A stretch of 64,000 nucleotides of DNA from Kalmanozyma brasiliensis GHG001 (GCF_000497045.1 NW_015961970.1:248802-312801); one strand, 5' to 3'. Shown: positions 10,109-19,836, counted from the stretch's first letter. Made by a program: numbers and translations. Notes: generated from the letters alone by a model not told the origin.

Positions 10109-12349
10109 ATGCGCTTCACGCTCGACTCGGCTTCTGACGCCTCCGGTGACGAGCAGGCATTGCCTACCGTCGTCCGCAAGTCGCATCAGCAACTCAACCG
10201 TGCCAAAGCACTGGCGGAGCAGCACAACTTTGCTTCTTCCTCATCATCACAGACGCCCACACGGAAGGGTATCTTGCGGCATACATCCTCGTACAACTCG
10301 ACCACATCCAGCGCGCAACGACGGCAACGATTCCAGGACGATGACGATAAGCAAGATCTAGGGATCGCGCCGATAGACGAAAGAGACTTGACATCACACG
10401 CTCACGATCAGAACACATCTTTTCAGCATCGCAGTCGCAGACGCAGCGCTACGCCCGCATTCGAGCTGGTTGGTCTGCCCGCACAATCGTCTGCCGTTGC
10501 GGGACCGTCTTCCTTGCAACGGCCAGTCAAGTCACCAGCAAAGCAAGCTGGAGCTCTGCCGCCATGGATGAAGACATCGCGTCAGCCTCACCGCAGTCAC
10601 ACTCCCGACTACGAGGTCGACTCGTCAGATGAGGACAACAATGCAGCTCTCTCTTCCTCAGACGAGGACGAGAGTCGACAGCTCGACGATCTGGATTCCG
10701 ACCTGGATGAAGACGACTCGGATGCTTCATCTTCACCGCAAACATCGCCGCACGAGCATGACGACTCAGCCGAAGAACGGCCGGTCGGCAAACGACCTTC
10801 TTCGTCGTCGCGTCGTCGTCCCACCGCATCCATCGCATCGGCGATAAAGCTCGCCTCCATTGTCGGCGACGACTGGGACGAATGGAACCGCAACTCTGCT
10901 CGACTCGCATGGCACCGCGCACGCATCTCCCGACGCGATACCCCTGGCGCCCGCTCAACACCCGGCGCTCGACAATCCACTGCGCCCGACACCGACATCG
11001 ACGAGGTGCAAGCGCTGCTCTCCTCGCTCAACATGCGGCGCACGCAAGAGGACGCCGAGGTGAAGGCAGCCTTTGAAGCGCGCAACAAGGATCTGTGGTC
11101 GGGCATCGATGCTTCCATCCTCGCTGCCGAGAACGAGGCGCGCAAGGTGGCCGCTGCGGAAGCGGCGCGTTTGGAAGCAGCGCGAAAGATGCAGGAGGAA
11201 GCAGAGCGAAAAGCGGCGTCAGCGCGACAGGCCGAGCTGGAGCGGATCGAAGCCGAAAAGAAAGCAGCGGCGGCGGAAACCGATCGACTCAAGAAAGAGG
11301 CGGAAGCGGAAGCGGCGGCGCAGAAGGAGACAGAAGCAGAGCAGGCCAAGGCGCAAGCAATGGGCGGGTCAGGGGAGGACATCCGCAAAGCGGCGCTAGC
11401 AGAGCACGACGGGTGGATGACCAAGATCCGACACATCAAGTCGAATGTTCTGCCTGCGATTTCGTCCAATCCGGATCTGCGCAAGCAGTGCTTCGCCGCG
11501 AAACGCCAGATCACCCCCAAGATCGGACAGCTGACCAACTCAAGGACCGAGATCACGCGGATCGCTACCGCCATCGCCTCTGTGCTGGATGCTGCCAAGC
11601 AGGCGGCGAGCGGTGGCGGAGGCGACGTGTACACGTGGATCCTCAACCACCTGTCAAAGTGTCTCATCCGGCAGGCGGAGCAGGAGGTAGCGGCGAAGCA
11701 GGATACCGCCTACCCTTTGGCTCGGGTAGTGGTCTGGCTGGTGCTGGGAGGGCACGTCGAGTTGGCAGACGTCTTGATGGCGAGGTTGTGCAAGAAGTGT
11801 CCGTGGGTGATCCCCGTCTGGCCTCCTCGCAGGGACCTGGACGAACCGACCTACCGCAAAGTCATGGGCTACAAGGCGGACGAGACAACAGAAAACTACT
11901 CGAACAGGATGAGCGGTATCACAGCGTTCTACTTTGCCATCCTTCAAACCACACCCTCGGCCCCACCGGGCGCATCTTCGCTCGATGTTGACAAGATCCC
12001 CCTGCACCTACGGTCGACAACCTTGTGGCGGTGGAGCGTGCGTGCCCTGACGCCGTCCGCCATGGCCTTCCTGGACCACCCCATGTGTCCGTCCATTTGG
12101 TCGGTGTTCATCGAGATCGCGGGGACACAAGCGTTGGGCCTCTACGGCAAGCAGATGAAGAAGCTCTTCGCGCTGCTGCTCGAGCAAGGCGTGCAGGGGA
12201 AGAAGGCAGGGTGGCTGAAGCACGCCGAGGACAAGCCGTACGTCAAGGCGGGCACGGTGAGACTCGAGCTGCTGCTCATGGATTGGAAGGCTTCTCCCGG
12301 TCAAAGTGTTATTCAGGGCGCTACAAAGGGTGTACAGATGGAGCCGTAA
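10109..12349 (+). CDS. GLE1: GLE1, mRNA export factor / nucleoporin
   Basis: Single exon, 746 residues, starting at ATG 10109. The N-terminal 250 residues are Ser/acidic and disordered. A long Ala/Glu/Lys coiled coil runs from about residue 345 to 415 (KVAAAEAARLEAARKMQEE...). The C-terminal helical domain holds the family landmarks KIRHIKSNVLPAIS, FAAKRQITPKIGQLT, VYTWILNHLSKCLIRQAE, PLARVVVWLVLGG and the RMSGITAFYFAILQT block. Gle1 with inositol hexakisphosphate activates the DEAD-box ATPase Dbp5 at the cytoplasmic face of the nuclear pore. Its partner NUP42 is at the left end of this window. On the far side of its 3' end begins the cluster of small secreted proteins. Confidence 0.93.
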   Translation: MRFTLDSASDASGDEQALPTVVRKSHQQLNRAKALAEQHNFASSSSSQTPTRKGILRHTSSYNSTTSSAQRRQRFQDDDDKQDLGIAPIDERDLTSHAHDQNTSFQHRSRRRSATPAFELVGLPAQSSAVAGPSSLQRPVKSPAKQAGALPPWMKTSRQPHRSHTPDYEVDSSDEDNNAALSSSDEDESRQLDDLDSDLDEDDSDASSSPQTSPHEHDDSAEERPVGKRPSSSSRRRPTASIASAIKLASIVGDDWDEWNRNSARLAWHRARISRRDTPGARSTPGARQSTAPDTDIDEVQALLSSLNMRRTQEDAEVKAAFEARNKDLWSGIDASILAAENEARKVAAAEAARLEAARKMQEEAERKAASARQAELERIEAEKKAAAAETDRLKKEAEAEAAAQKETEAEQAKAQAMGGSGEDIRKAALAEHDGWMTKIRHIKSNVLPAISSNPDLRKQCFAAKRQITPKIGQLTNSRTEITRIATAIASVLDAAKQAASGGGGDVYTWILNHLSKCLIRQAEQEVAAKQDTAYPLARVVVWLVLGGHVELADVLMARLCKKCPWVIPVWPPRRDLDEPTYRKVMGYKADETTENYSNRMSGITAFYFAILQTTPSAPPGASSLDVDKIPLHLRSTTLWRWSVRALTPSAMAFLDHPMCPSIWSVFIEIAGTQALGLYGKQMKKLFALLLEQGVQGKKAGWLKHAEDKPYVKAGTVRLELLLMDWKASPGQSVIQGATKGVQMEP

Positions 12350-12494
12350 TACGATTATGCTTTCAACTCAGCAGCATACACACTGAAGGTGAGGAACGAG
12401 CTTCATTGAGAAAGCAACGTAGGAAAAGACAAACGAAGCCACGATGGGCCAAGCTCATACTCTTGACGAAGAATGTGGCCAGCCGGACTGCGCA

Positions 12495-13007
12495 TCAAGC
12501 GGGAAGCGTCATCATCTGACCCTTGCAGACGTTCTGGGAGCTGATGACGGCGTGGGTCTTGCTGTGGGTGACGGTGACGAGCGCACACTTGTCATCGCGC
12601 GCTGTAGGCGGCTCAACAACGAGGAACGTAATATCAACAATATACTCGTTGCCCGTGAGGGTCACGCCGTTAGCGTTGTCGTAGAACACAACGAAGTCTA
12701 TGGTTTGCAAGGTCAAATTGGTGAGTCGCCTGGTCCGCTTTGTTCACGGAAGAGAAGGGGGTGGGGAGGGAGGCTTACGGTTGGGGTCGGAGCCAAGGTA
12801 GCCGGACCAGCCGCCCTGACCGGCGAGCTGTCGGGCGAACGAGTCCGAGGGGGCCTGGAAGCACACATGCAGAGTGTTGTATCGACCGCCGTCCGAGCGA
12901 CAGTACTCCCAGTAGTTCTGCGTCGCCGAGGTTTGAAGCCATCGAGCCGAGACGCTGATGGTGCAAGCCAGAACGGCACCGGTGAGGACAGCGAGGTTGA
13001 ACTTCAT
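12495..13007 (-). CDS. Small secreted four-cysteine protein, cluster member 1 (candidate effector)
   Basis: Two exons on the minus strand: 13007-12779 and 12697-12495, with an 81-nt GT-AG intron; total 143 residues in frame. The N terminus is a classic signal peptide (MKFNLAVLTGAVLACTISVSA, cleavage near residue 21). The mature part starts RWLQTSATQNYW, has cysteines in the EYC, HVCF, DKCA and VCKG motifs, and ends MMTLPA. The intron is phase 1 and splits the codon just before FVVFY. The closest relatives are members 2 and 3. No enzyme motif is visible. Signal peptide, small size, cysteines and clustering suggest a secreted effector; the function is not known. Confidence 0.8.
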
Positions 13008-13095
13008 GATGAGGAAATTGGACGAGGGGGTAAAGATGTTTGTGAAGGAGGAGGATGAATGGTAGGAGAGCTGGAATCGAGACGTTTTCGGCAGG

Positions 13096-13101
13096 TTTAT
13101 A
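13096..13101 (-). promoter_or_regulatory. TATA box of cluster member 1
   Basis: TATAAA on the minus strand, about 90 nt upstream of the ATG at 13007. The spacing is close to that seen in other cluster members. Confidence 0.45.
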
Positions 13102-13354
13102 TGCCTCTTGAGACGCATTGCGGAAGGATCGGACCGGCTGGTTGTGCGACAGCGCAAGATACGTCTTCACCCACGGTGGCAGTGCGATAGCTCAAGGTGG
13201 GCTCACACACAATGGCTCTTGATGGCAACGCAGCATCGCAATAGGGGCTCGAAGCTCATATCGGCATTTCGCGATCCGGACCACAACGGGAACCGTGCGA
13301 CTCCATACACGTAATGGAGTGTGTGACGTACGCTTGTGCAGAGCGCAATGCCGG

Positions 13355-13909
13355 TCAGGCCATCTCCTGGGGAAGGTTCATCATCTGACCCTTGCAGACC
13401 AGCTGGTCAGCAATCGTAGCGCCCTCGTGTGTGCCTCCGCGCCTGCGAACTGAGACGATGGCGCACTCGTACGAAGCGTAGCCCGGCGAAGTGATCCAAT
13501 AGGAGATGTGGACGACAAACTTGTTGCCTACAAGCTTCACTTCGTCCTGGCCGCTCTGATATGGTACGACGAAATCTGTTCTCGCGGATAGCAACCCACT
13601 CTGCTGTCAGCGACACTGTGTTCGAAAAGGCAAGGCAGGGGTGAGAAGGTGCTTACGGTTGAGATCATGGCCGAGGTAGCCGATCCAGCCGTCCTGACCA
13701 GCCAGTTGTCGGGCGAACGAGTCCGAGGGCGCGGAGAAACACACGTGCGACGTGTCGTAGTGCGACGTGTCGTAGTGCGACCCGTCCGAGCGGCAGAACT
13801 GCCAGTAGTTGAGGTCCGCATCTGTCTGCAGCCATTTGCCACACACTTGGCCAGCGGCGCTGAAGAGGCCAGCGACGGCGAGCAGGTTCACGTTCACGGT
13901 GAGCTTCAT
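13355..13909 (-). CDS. Small secreted four-cysteine protein, cluster member 2 (candidate effector)
   Basis: Two exons, 13909-13657 and 13575-13355, with an 81-nt phase-1 intron; 157 residues. The signal peptide is MKLTVNVNLLAVAGLFSAAGQ. The mature part has KWLQTDADLNYWQFCRSDG, then HVCFSAPSDSFARQLAGQ, nearly the same as member 1, so the two come from a recent tandem duplication. The four-cysteine frame is kept (QFC, HVCF, YECA, VCKG). Specific to this copy is a 15-nt tandem duplication at 13746-13775 that repeats HYDTS between the first two cysteines. The C terminus is MMNLPQEMA. Likely secreted; role unknown. Confidence 0.8.
13746..13781. repeat. 15-nt tandem duplication inside cluster member 2
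   Basis: The unit tgcgacgtgtcgtag occurs at 13746-13760 and 13761-13775, with a 6-nt partial third copy to 13781. It is in frame and inserts five residues between the first two cysteines of the protein. Confidence 0.9.
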
Positions 13910-14004
13910 GGTCGAGGAGGCGTCGAATTGGGCAAGAGTCGTTGACAGAGATGGGTAAGGGAATTAGACGACCTGTGCTCTCGACAGATCTAGAGATGCA
14001 CGGG

Positions 14005-14015
14005 TATAAATATAT
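14005..14015 (-). promoter_or_regulatory. TATA-like element of cluster member 2
   Basis: An A/T-only tract (tataaatatat on the plus strand, reading as a TATA-type element on the minus strand) about 96 nt upstream of the ATG at 13909. Confidence 0.4.
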
Positions 14016-14219
14016 TCTGAGGCGAGGCTTCTCCTCAAATGATGGCCATGGTGACGGTGCGCTGGCCAGCGCGATGAAGGTGGGCACGTAAGGAAAGACG
14101 CAACAGCGGCTTCAATTCATGTCAATTGCGAACTTGATTGCGGGCCTGTGGCGGCGTCGTGAAGCAACATACAGAGATCGCCACTTGGACAGATGTTTCT
14201 GGACGAGGACTGAGCAGGA

Positions 14220-14739
14220 CTAAGCCATCTGCTGGGGCAGCTTCATGATGTCGCCCTTGCAGACGGTCTGCTGGGCAATCACGATTCCCTCATTCTTCCT
14301 CCCGGTCTTCTCCAGCACCGTGACACCTGCGCACTTGGGATCGTTGACGCCCGGCTGCGGAACAACGAAAAACTCGATGTTGACAATGTATTTGGTGCCC
14401 ACCAGCGTGGTGTCCTCTTCGTACGTCACCACGAAATCTGGTTCGCGCAAAGCAGATGCGTCAGTCGTCTCCTCTGGGAAACATGCGAATGAGGCGCGGC
14501 AAATACTCACGGTTGAGGTCGGAGCCAAGGTAGCCGGTGAAGCCGGACTGGCCAGCTACCTGTCGAACAAACGAGCCAGACGGTGCCTGGAAGCACGCGT
14601 GCAGCGTGTCGAAGTGGGCACCATCGGAGCGGCAGTACTGCCAGTAGTTTTCGTTGGCCGAGGTCGGCAGCCACTTGCCAGCAACCATGGAGGTCGAGGC
14701 GAGGGCGACAGCGGCAAGGAAGAGCGTCTTGAACTGCAT
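14220..14739 (-). CDS. Small secreted four-cysteine protein, cluster member 3 (candidate effector)
   Basis: Two exons, 14739-14511 and 14437-14220, with a 73-nt phase-1 intron; 148 residues. The signal peptide is MQFKTLFLAAVALASTSMVAG. The mature part KWLPTSANENYWQYCRSDG then HACFQAPSGSFVRQVAGQ is clearly paralogous to members 1 and 2. The cysteine frame is QYC, HACF, PKCA and VCKG, ending IMKLPQQMA. The ATG at 14739 was preferred over an in-frame one at 14769 because it directly precedes the hydrophobic signal core. Unknown function, probably secreted. Confidence 0.8.
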
Positions 14740-15342
14740 ATTGAGGCAAGCGGAAGTGATGGCGAACAAATGAGTAGACCTGCTGACGAGGGGGTCTATT
14801 TATGTTGATTGCCCGCACCCAAATGTCTCGTTTGAGGAGGTAAAAACCCAGCGCCCATCCTCATCAGCAGCGGCGCAGCGAATGTGGGCTCGACAAGCCA
14901 TCAGGGACCGCTGCGGGGACTCGTCACCACATTTTGAAGGGGGGCTGTGTTGCAGACTGCAGCCACAGCCGTGGCATTGCATCGTTTACGCCCAGTGCGA
15001 ATGTGAGCGAAATGAAACGGCCTCGTCATTGCCGGCTCAGTCGGCTCAAGCGGCAATTTCGGAATCAAGCTCCCAATCTTTCGCTCAGCTCCAGATCAAG
15101 CAGGACGACGCGAACGTTGCAGCCGAGGCAGGGCTGGAGAGTCAACTCATTTTGACAGCTCAGATCAAAACATTCGTCACGAGCGATCAGGACTTGTTGA
15201 CGTTTGATACCACTGCATAAAGTAGATGCAGTAAGAGCTGCAGAAGAGCGACAATTGACGGCAATGCAAGGCAGAAGTAGTATCGTGTGACCACTTCGCT
15301 AGTCGTCGTCTACAGTATGGAAAAGCTCCATTGATCAGACTC
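14740..15342. other. Intergenic region without a supported gene
   Basis: About 600 bp between members 3 and 4. It holds the promoter of member 3 (a weak TATA-like tatttatg at 14797-14804). The one open frame on the plus strand (14882-15220) has no signal peptide and no cysteine pattern of the family. I see no gene remnant. Confidence 0.4.
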
Positions 15343-15848
15343 CTACTGTTTGGCTGGCAGATGCAGCCAACGACTGGAGGCATTGCAGAAGTTGCCGTTA
15401 TCAACAGTGTTACCGGTCAGAGTCTGAATGTCCGCAGCGGCACAGTGGCTCACGCCTTGGTCGTTGAAGCTGACATTGATGATGTAGTCATCGGTCTGCA
15501 GCAAAGCAGATTGCTTGGCGCGCCAAATCACAGACTCTGAGACGTCAGAGTTCAGTCCAAAGAACGATCCGCTTGAAAGTCAGTTCATCAATTTGCAAAT
15601 AATCGAGCGTTGGGACGGACCGACTTACTCTTGCCATCAGCCGACAGGAAGCCCTCAAAGTCGGAGGCGGGGTTCGGGTGCGAAACGTCGACATCCGTCG
15701 TAAAGCAAGCTCGGGATCCTTGTTCGTCCTCCGTGTTGCACCAGCGGTCGAGAGTGTATTCAGGAGGCTGTTCGGTGTGCCATCCAGCGGAAACGCCAGA
15801 CAGAGCCATGATAGCGGCAGCGACAAGGGTTCGCGTCAGTGTGTTCAT
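15343..15848 (-). CDS. Small secreted cysteine protein, cluster member 4 (candidate effector)
   Basis: Two exons, 15848-15629 and 15536-15343, with a 92-nt phase-1 intron; 137 residues. The signal peptide is MNTLTRTLVAAAIMALSGVSA, and the mature protein begins GWHTEQPPEY. Cysteines: RWC, RACF, SHCA and NFC, the same four positions as the rest of the family, but the sequence differs much from members 1-3. It shares the mature Gly-Trp start and the HCAA core with member 5, so it bridges the two halves of the cluster. Exon 2 starts SVIW instead of FVVY. Unknown function. Confidence 0.75.
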
Positions 15849-16337
15849 CTTGCAGACAAGATTTGACGGCAGGTCGAGATGGTGAGTTGGATGAAGCTCA
15901 AACAGTGATGCCTGGCGCAAGAACGAGCCTTTTTATCTCTTCTTCCCTGCTTGTCCGAGACGATGCCTTCAACTCGCGCAGGTCAGTTTGATCCTGATAG
16001 CATTCACTATTCACTGAGCATCGGACATTTGCTTCCGTTACCACTCAAGCCGGTGTCCGCACGCATGACAAATCTCGGTGGGACACGAGGCGGTGCGGAT
16101 TGTGAGTCCGGGTGGCGCAGCCCGTTGCGTTGATTCATTTCATCTCTCATTGACTGCTCTGAAAAGCGTAGCGGTTCCTTCCTTCATCTGTGGTGCGGCT
16201 GTCTCGAGCCCACACAAGCATCTTGATCGCGTGACACACAGTGGGACTAGATGCCGTTGGATCGAGCCCCTTCCCCTGAGTTGCTAGCTCATCGGATACC
16301 GGCTTCATCTCGATCGCGTCCCACTCCCACCCTGGGC

Positions 16338-16350
16338 CGAGGCTGTGCCA
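16338..16350 (+). promoter_or_regulatory. Promoter 13-mer shared by members 5 and 6
   Basis: cgaggctgtgcca occurs here, 240 nt upstream of the member-5 ATG, and again at 17537-17549, 202 nt upstream of the member-6 ATG, in the same orientation. It may be a regulatory site or a remnant of the duplication that made the pair. Confidence 0.4.
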
Positions 16351-16502
16351 AAGCTCGAGAGGAGCAACACAGTATGGACGAAAGGCACTGGCGAAGCTGC
16401 AGCAACGAGAGCGTGGCGCAGTGAATGTCTCTGATTCATGCTTCATCCCGTTGGCCGACCGCGCAAGCCGTGCGCGTCACTGCAGCGCACTCCCAAGAGT
16501 GC

Positions 16503-16514
16503 GAAGATATAAAG
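16503..16514 (+). promoter_or_regulatory. TATA box of member 5, in a 12-mer shared with member 6
   Basis: gaagatataaag ends 76 nt before the ATG at 16590. The identical 12-mer lies at almost the same distance (77 nt) before the member-6 ATG. Confidence 0.6.
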
Positions 16515-16589
16515 ACGCTGCTTCTCAGCGTCCTGACTCCCCGAATCTCATCCAAGCTCACAGCTCTCAGCAAAGCTACTCTCAGCATC

Positions 16590-17075
16590 ATGAAGACTCA
16601 AGCCTCTTTTCTTCTGGCTATGGCCACCCTCGCCGGACTCGCCAAGGCCGGCTGGGAGACGCCCACTGGCAGCCTCAGCTGGGACACGCTGTGCGGTCGG
16701 GGCGACCCCAATGTTTCCCACGTCTGCTTTGTCTCTTCTCAGGACGTCAGCGGTATCACGATCAACACGAGATTCCATGGCTTCTACCTGGCCGACAACA
16801 GTAAGTCCTGATAGCCAGCCTCCTGCCTTCCGGACTCATACAATCTTGTGCTTACTGAAACCCTTTGCCCGTCTTTTGCAGACTTTGTCATCTACGAATC
16901 CGGCGCTAACACGGCCTTCTACTCGACCGAGCGCTTCCAGATCACAGTCAACTTTGACGCCGATGTTCCGGGCAAGCAGCACTGCGCCGCTTACGATGTC
17001 GTCGGCGTCGCTGACCCGAGCAAGTCGCAGAACGGCATCTACTGCCCTGGTCAGGGTGCTGTCAACATCGGCTAG
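16590..17075 (+). CDS. Small secreted four-cysteine protein, cluster member 5 (candidate effector)
   Basis: Two exons, 16590-16800 and 16882-17075, with an 81-nt phase-1 intron (gtaagt...ttgcag); 134 residues. The signal peptide is MKTQASFLLAMATLAGLAKA; the mature start is GWETPTGSLSW. Cysteines are in TLC, HVCF, HCAA and YCPG. The intron splits the codon before FVIY, exactly where members 1-3 are split. The pair with member 6 is obvious from signal peptide (MKT-AS/FL), mature start (GW) and promoter. Probably secreted; no known domain recognised. Confidence 0.82.
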
Positions 17076-17750
17076 GCGAAGACACGGCAACAGCATGTCG
17101 TCGTGTGGTCAGGCATCTCTTCTCGTTTTGTGCTAGTCTCGTCACTTCGCAATTCACTGCTGTTTTAGGTCTTCTCTGTGCTTCGGCATGCGTGGTCTTC
17201 GTGTTGTGCAACCAATGGTAAAGTCTGTAAACGTCACCTTTGGTCTGGAACGCTGCTACAGTATAAGGTTCATCTTGTGAGCGCGATGCGTTTCATGAGC
17301 ACGTTCTTTGTGGCGCCACGGGGTATTGTCGGTCCGATGGCGATACACACAAGCTCGGTTCCACAAAATTGGTCCGGTCGCAGCAACGGTACACCCGCTG
17401 CTTCTCGCGACTTGAGTTTCGTTCCCCCTGGGGAACAATGCGAGATGATGTCCTTCAATGAGATGGTCCCCTGTATAGGGCGCTGCGCCCACTTGGTCGT
17501 TTCATATGGCGACCGATTCCGGCCCTCTCCCTAGCTCGAGGCTGTGCCAGCGACTCATGAGACGTGCTAAGAATGCCAGCGACTTCAAAGACCGCCTTTG
17601 TTCAACCGCATACGCTTTCAGACGAGTCATCCGCAGCGATAGAGTACATTTGCGTTGCTCGTGAAGATATAAAGCAGGCCTTGGAGAACCTATCATCGCC
17701 CTTGGTCCCATCATCCTTTACAAACTTCCACATCGCTCTGTTCCTCCACC
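17076..17750. other. Intergenic region between members 5 and 6
   Basis: 675 bp holding the 3' end of member 5 and the promoter of member 6 (13-mer at 17537-17549, TATA at 17668-17674). No supported gene. Confidence 0.4.
17663..17674 (+). promoter_or_regulatory. TATA box of member 6
   Basis: gaagatataaag, identical to the element before member 5, ending 77 nt before the ATG at 17751. Confidence 0.6.
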
Positions 17751-18263
17751 ATGAAGACTTCTGCCTCTTTCCTCGTCGCCTCGTTCGCCCTCGCTGGTCT
17801 TGCCCAGGCTGGCTGGGACAAGCCCACATCTACCCTCAGCTACAATGCCCTCTGTGGACTCAGCTTCGTCGCGCCCTCGACCAAGCACATCTGCTTCGCT
17901 GGCCCTGCTGACGTCTCACAAATTTCGGCCGGCACGAGCTTCCATGGCTTCGTCCAGCCGGGTAGCAAGACGAGTGAGTCCCCCTTCCCTTCTGGCTACT
18001 CGACCGCCCTTCTCGTTTGCTGACGATCTCTTTCCCGACGAGCAGACTTTGTGATCTACAAAGGCGACGGTAAGGACACAGCCTACTATCAAAGCAAGCA
18101 GCACATGATCAACATCAATTGGACTGTCACTGGAAAGGGCATGGAGCACTGCGTCGCTTACGACGCTCAATCGATCGATGGTCAGCCGGTCGAAAACGGA
18201 ATCTGGTGCCCTAGTCACGCGATGGTTTCGCTCCCCACGCCTAGCGGGGTCTTGACGACTTAG
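17751..18263 (+). CDS. Small secreted four-cysteine protein, cluster member 6 (candidate effector)
   Basis: Two exons, 17751-17973 and 18046-18263, with a 72-nt phase-1 intron; 146 residues. The signal peptide is MKTSASFLVASFALAGLAQA; the mature start GWDKPTSTLSYNALCG is close to member 5. Further landmarks are HICFAGPADVS, FHGF, then FVIYKGDG at the exon junction, HCVAYD and WCPSH. It is a tandem duplicate of member 5, with a longer C-terminal tail (PTPSGVLTT). Probably secreted; function unknown. Confidence 0.82.
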
Positions 18264-18726
18264 ACGTCTTGTCCAATCGCCTGAGTCGTACTCTCCAGCC
18301 GCCATAGACGCGTCCTTCGGCCTAGGCTAGATTCGTTCACAAACCACGCTGTGTGCGGCTCCTGCATCTGCCCGCAGCTCGTACAGGCGGTGCCGTGCTT
18401 CATGTTCGTTCTAGCCAATACATCGTTGCACCAGCAGCTATGTCTCGGTGTGTTGAGAAAGGACCGAGTGCTTCGTGAAATGACTCAAGCCTGCGGCGCA
18501 TATGCCATCAGTACGGTGCGAGTCGTTTGTGTGCGGGCATCGGCAGCAGAGACGCACGACAGCGAGAGCACAATGGGACGGAGTTTCAATGTCACCAGTC
18601 AGGTATAGCGAGCATACGTGGAACGGCTCGGCTAGCCTCCCTTGTCGGCCGCTTATCGAATTCACCACTGACGCTCACTCCATTGCCCAAGAGAGGGAAC
18701 AGGTGCGTTCATTGAATGGCGCAAGC
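18264..18726. other. Intergenic region, members 6 and 7 (convergent)
   Basis: 463 bp between convergent genes. Nothing with a signal peptide, domain or RNA-gene signature was seen. Confidence 0.35.
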
Positions 18727-19277
18727 CTACAAGTTGAACATCGATCTATCGGCGTTTGTGCAATGGACGCCGTTCAAAAAGGGCTCGAGCGCTGCGTCCT
18801 GCTCGTCTCCCTTCCTCCTTCCATCGCTGCGCGTGGGCGCCCAGACCGCGACCCGTGCGCACCCGATGCTATGCGAGAAGCGAACCTGAATCCAGAAGCC
18901 ACTAGCGAAGAATTCGACCTTGCTGTCGCCCGTGGTCGGCGCTACCACGACGAAGTCTGTGCGACATCAAAGTTCCAGGGTCAGTGTGCTGTTGCAAGCC
19001 GAAAAAAGGGGGTGAAGCGAGACTGACCTTGTCCAGACGACGAGGCGTACCCTAATTTAGCATGTGAGGCAGAGTGAGCGGCCGTCGTGATGTCGTCGTG
19101 AATCGTGAAGCAGGCGTGCGGCGCGAGATCCGGCTGAGGTGCGGAGGTGCAGTAGCGGTCGTATTCGGTCTGGCCGTGCAGCGAGTTGTCGAACAGACTC
19201 TTGCTCGGCTGCTTCGCCGGCACGGCTTGCGCACCAAAAAGTCTGAGCACGATCAAGAAAAGGTTCAGAGCCAACAT
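18727..19277 (-). CDS. Divergent secreted cysteine protein, cluster member 7 (candidate effector)
   Basis: Two exons, 19277-19028 and 18956-18727, with a 71-nt phase-1 intron; 159 residues. The start is uncertain: an in-frame ATG at 19316 would add 13 residues, but the one at 19277 gives a cleaner signal peptide (MLALNLFLIVLRLFGAQAV). The mature part keeps YDRYC, HACF, the junction motif FVVVA, GCARV and HCTN, so all four family cysteines can be placed, though the rest has diverged strongly. No other domain seen. Confidence 0.7.
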
Positions 19278-19836
19278 GGTGCTGAGGCCTTTGAGCAAAC
19301 AAAGACGGGCGGTCATACGGTGGGGACCTTCTTTTGTAGGCCTGCGGCGGCAGAGGGCCGAGGGGCGGTGCGAGGTCGGCCACTGGCGGCGTCGAACGAA
19401 AATTGTGGGCGCCTCGCTCGGGCCGTGGTGAGATGAAGTGTGAGGGACGGCAAACGATCGTGCATATGACGTCCGAAGGTGGTTGGTGGGGCGTCAAGCG
19501 ACCCTCGCACCTATAAGCGTGATGATCATGTGAGGCGGCTTGTTCAGCCTTCATCTCGTCTCGTGACGCCTCGGTGGGGTCGGAGACGCTCTTCATCATG
19601 GCAAGATGCCGCGACGTAAAGCTGTGTATGAGCTTGAGTGCGGCTGGACTCGACTCTTCGGGCATGGCTGAGGCTCTTGATGGGCTAGGGCAATAGCCCC
19701 TCTCACCATACGGAGGCTCTGTCGAGGCGCGCGAAGCTAGTAGGCATATAAGGCGCCCGCCTCGCTCCGCACCATCTTTCGCTCTCTCCCCAACACCTCA
19801 CATCTCAACAACCCTCCCTCTCATACATTGTCCAAG
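19278..19836. promoter_or_regulatory. Divergent region, members 7 and 8
   Basis: About 560 bp between divergent cluster genes. A TATA box precedes member 8 (catataagg, 19746-19753, about 90 nt before its ATG). A weaker element on the minus strand lies near 19511-19517, far from member 7. No supported gene. Confidence 0.4.

Larger units (their letters stand above)
15849..16589. promoter_or_regulatory. Divergent region between cluster members 4 and 5
   Basis: 741 bp with the promoters of two divergent cluster genes. On the member-4 side a GATAAAAAG-type element lies at about 15931-15938 (minus strand). On the member-5 side are a 13-mer shared with member 6 (16338-16350) and a TATA box (16508-16514). 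No supported gene. Confidence 0.45.

Noticed and set aside
10609..11667. 352-codon minus-strand frame and 298-codon plus frame (11095-11991) within GLE1
   Set aside because: Low-complexity shadows (Ser/Ala or Arg/Gly-rich) of the GLE1 coiled-coil region.
14882..15220. Possible extra cluster gene between members 3 and 4
   Set aside because: No signal peptide, no family cysteine pattern and no intron signature.
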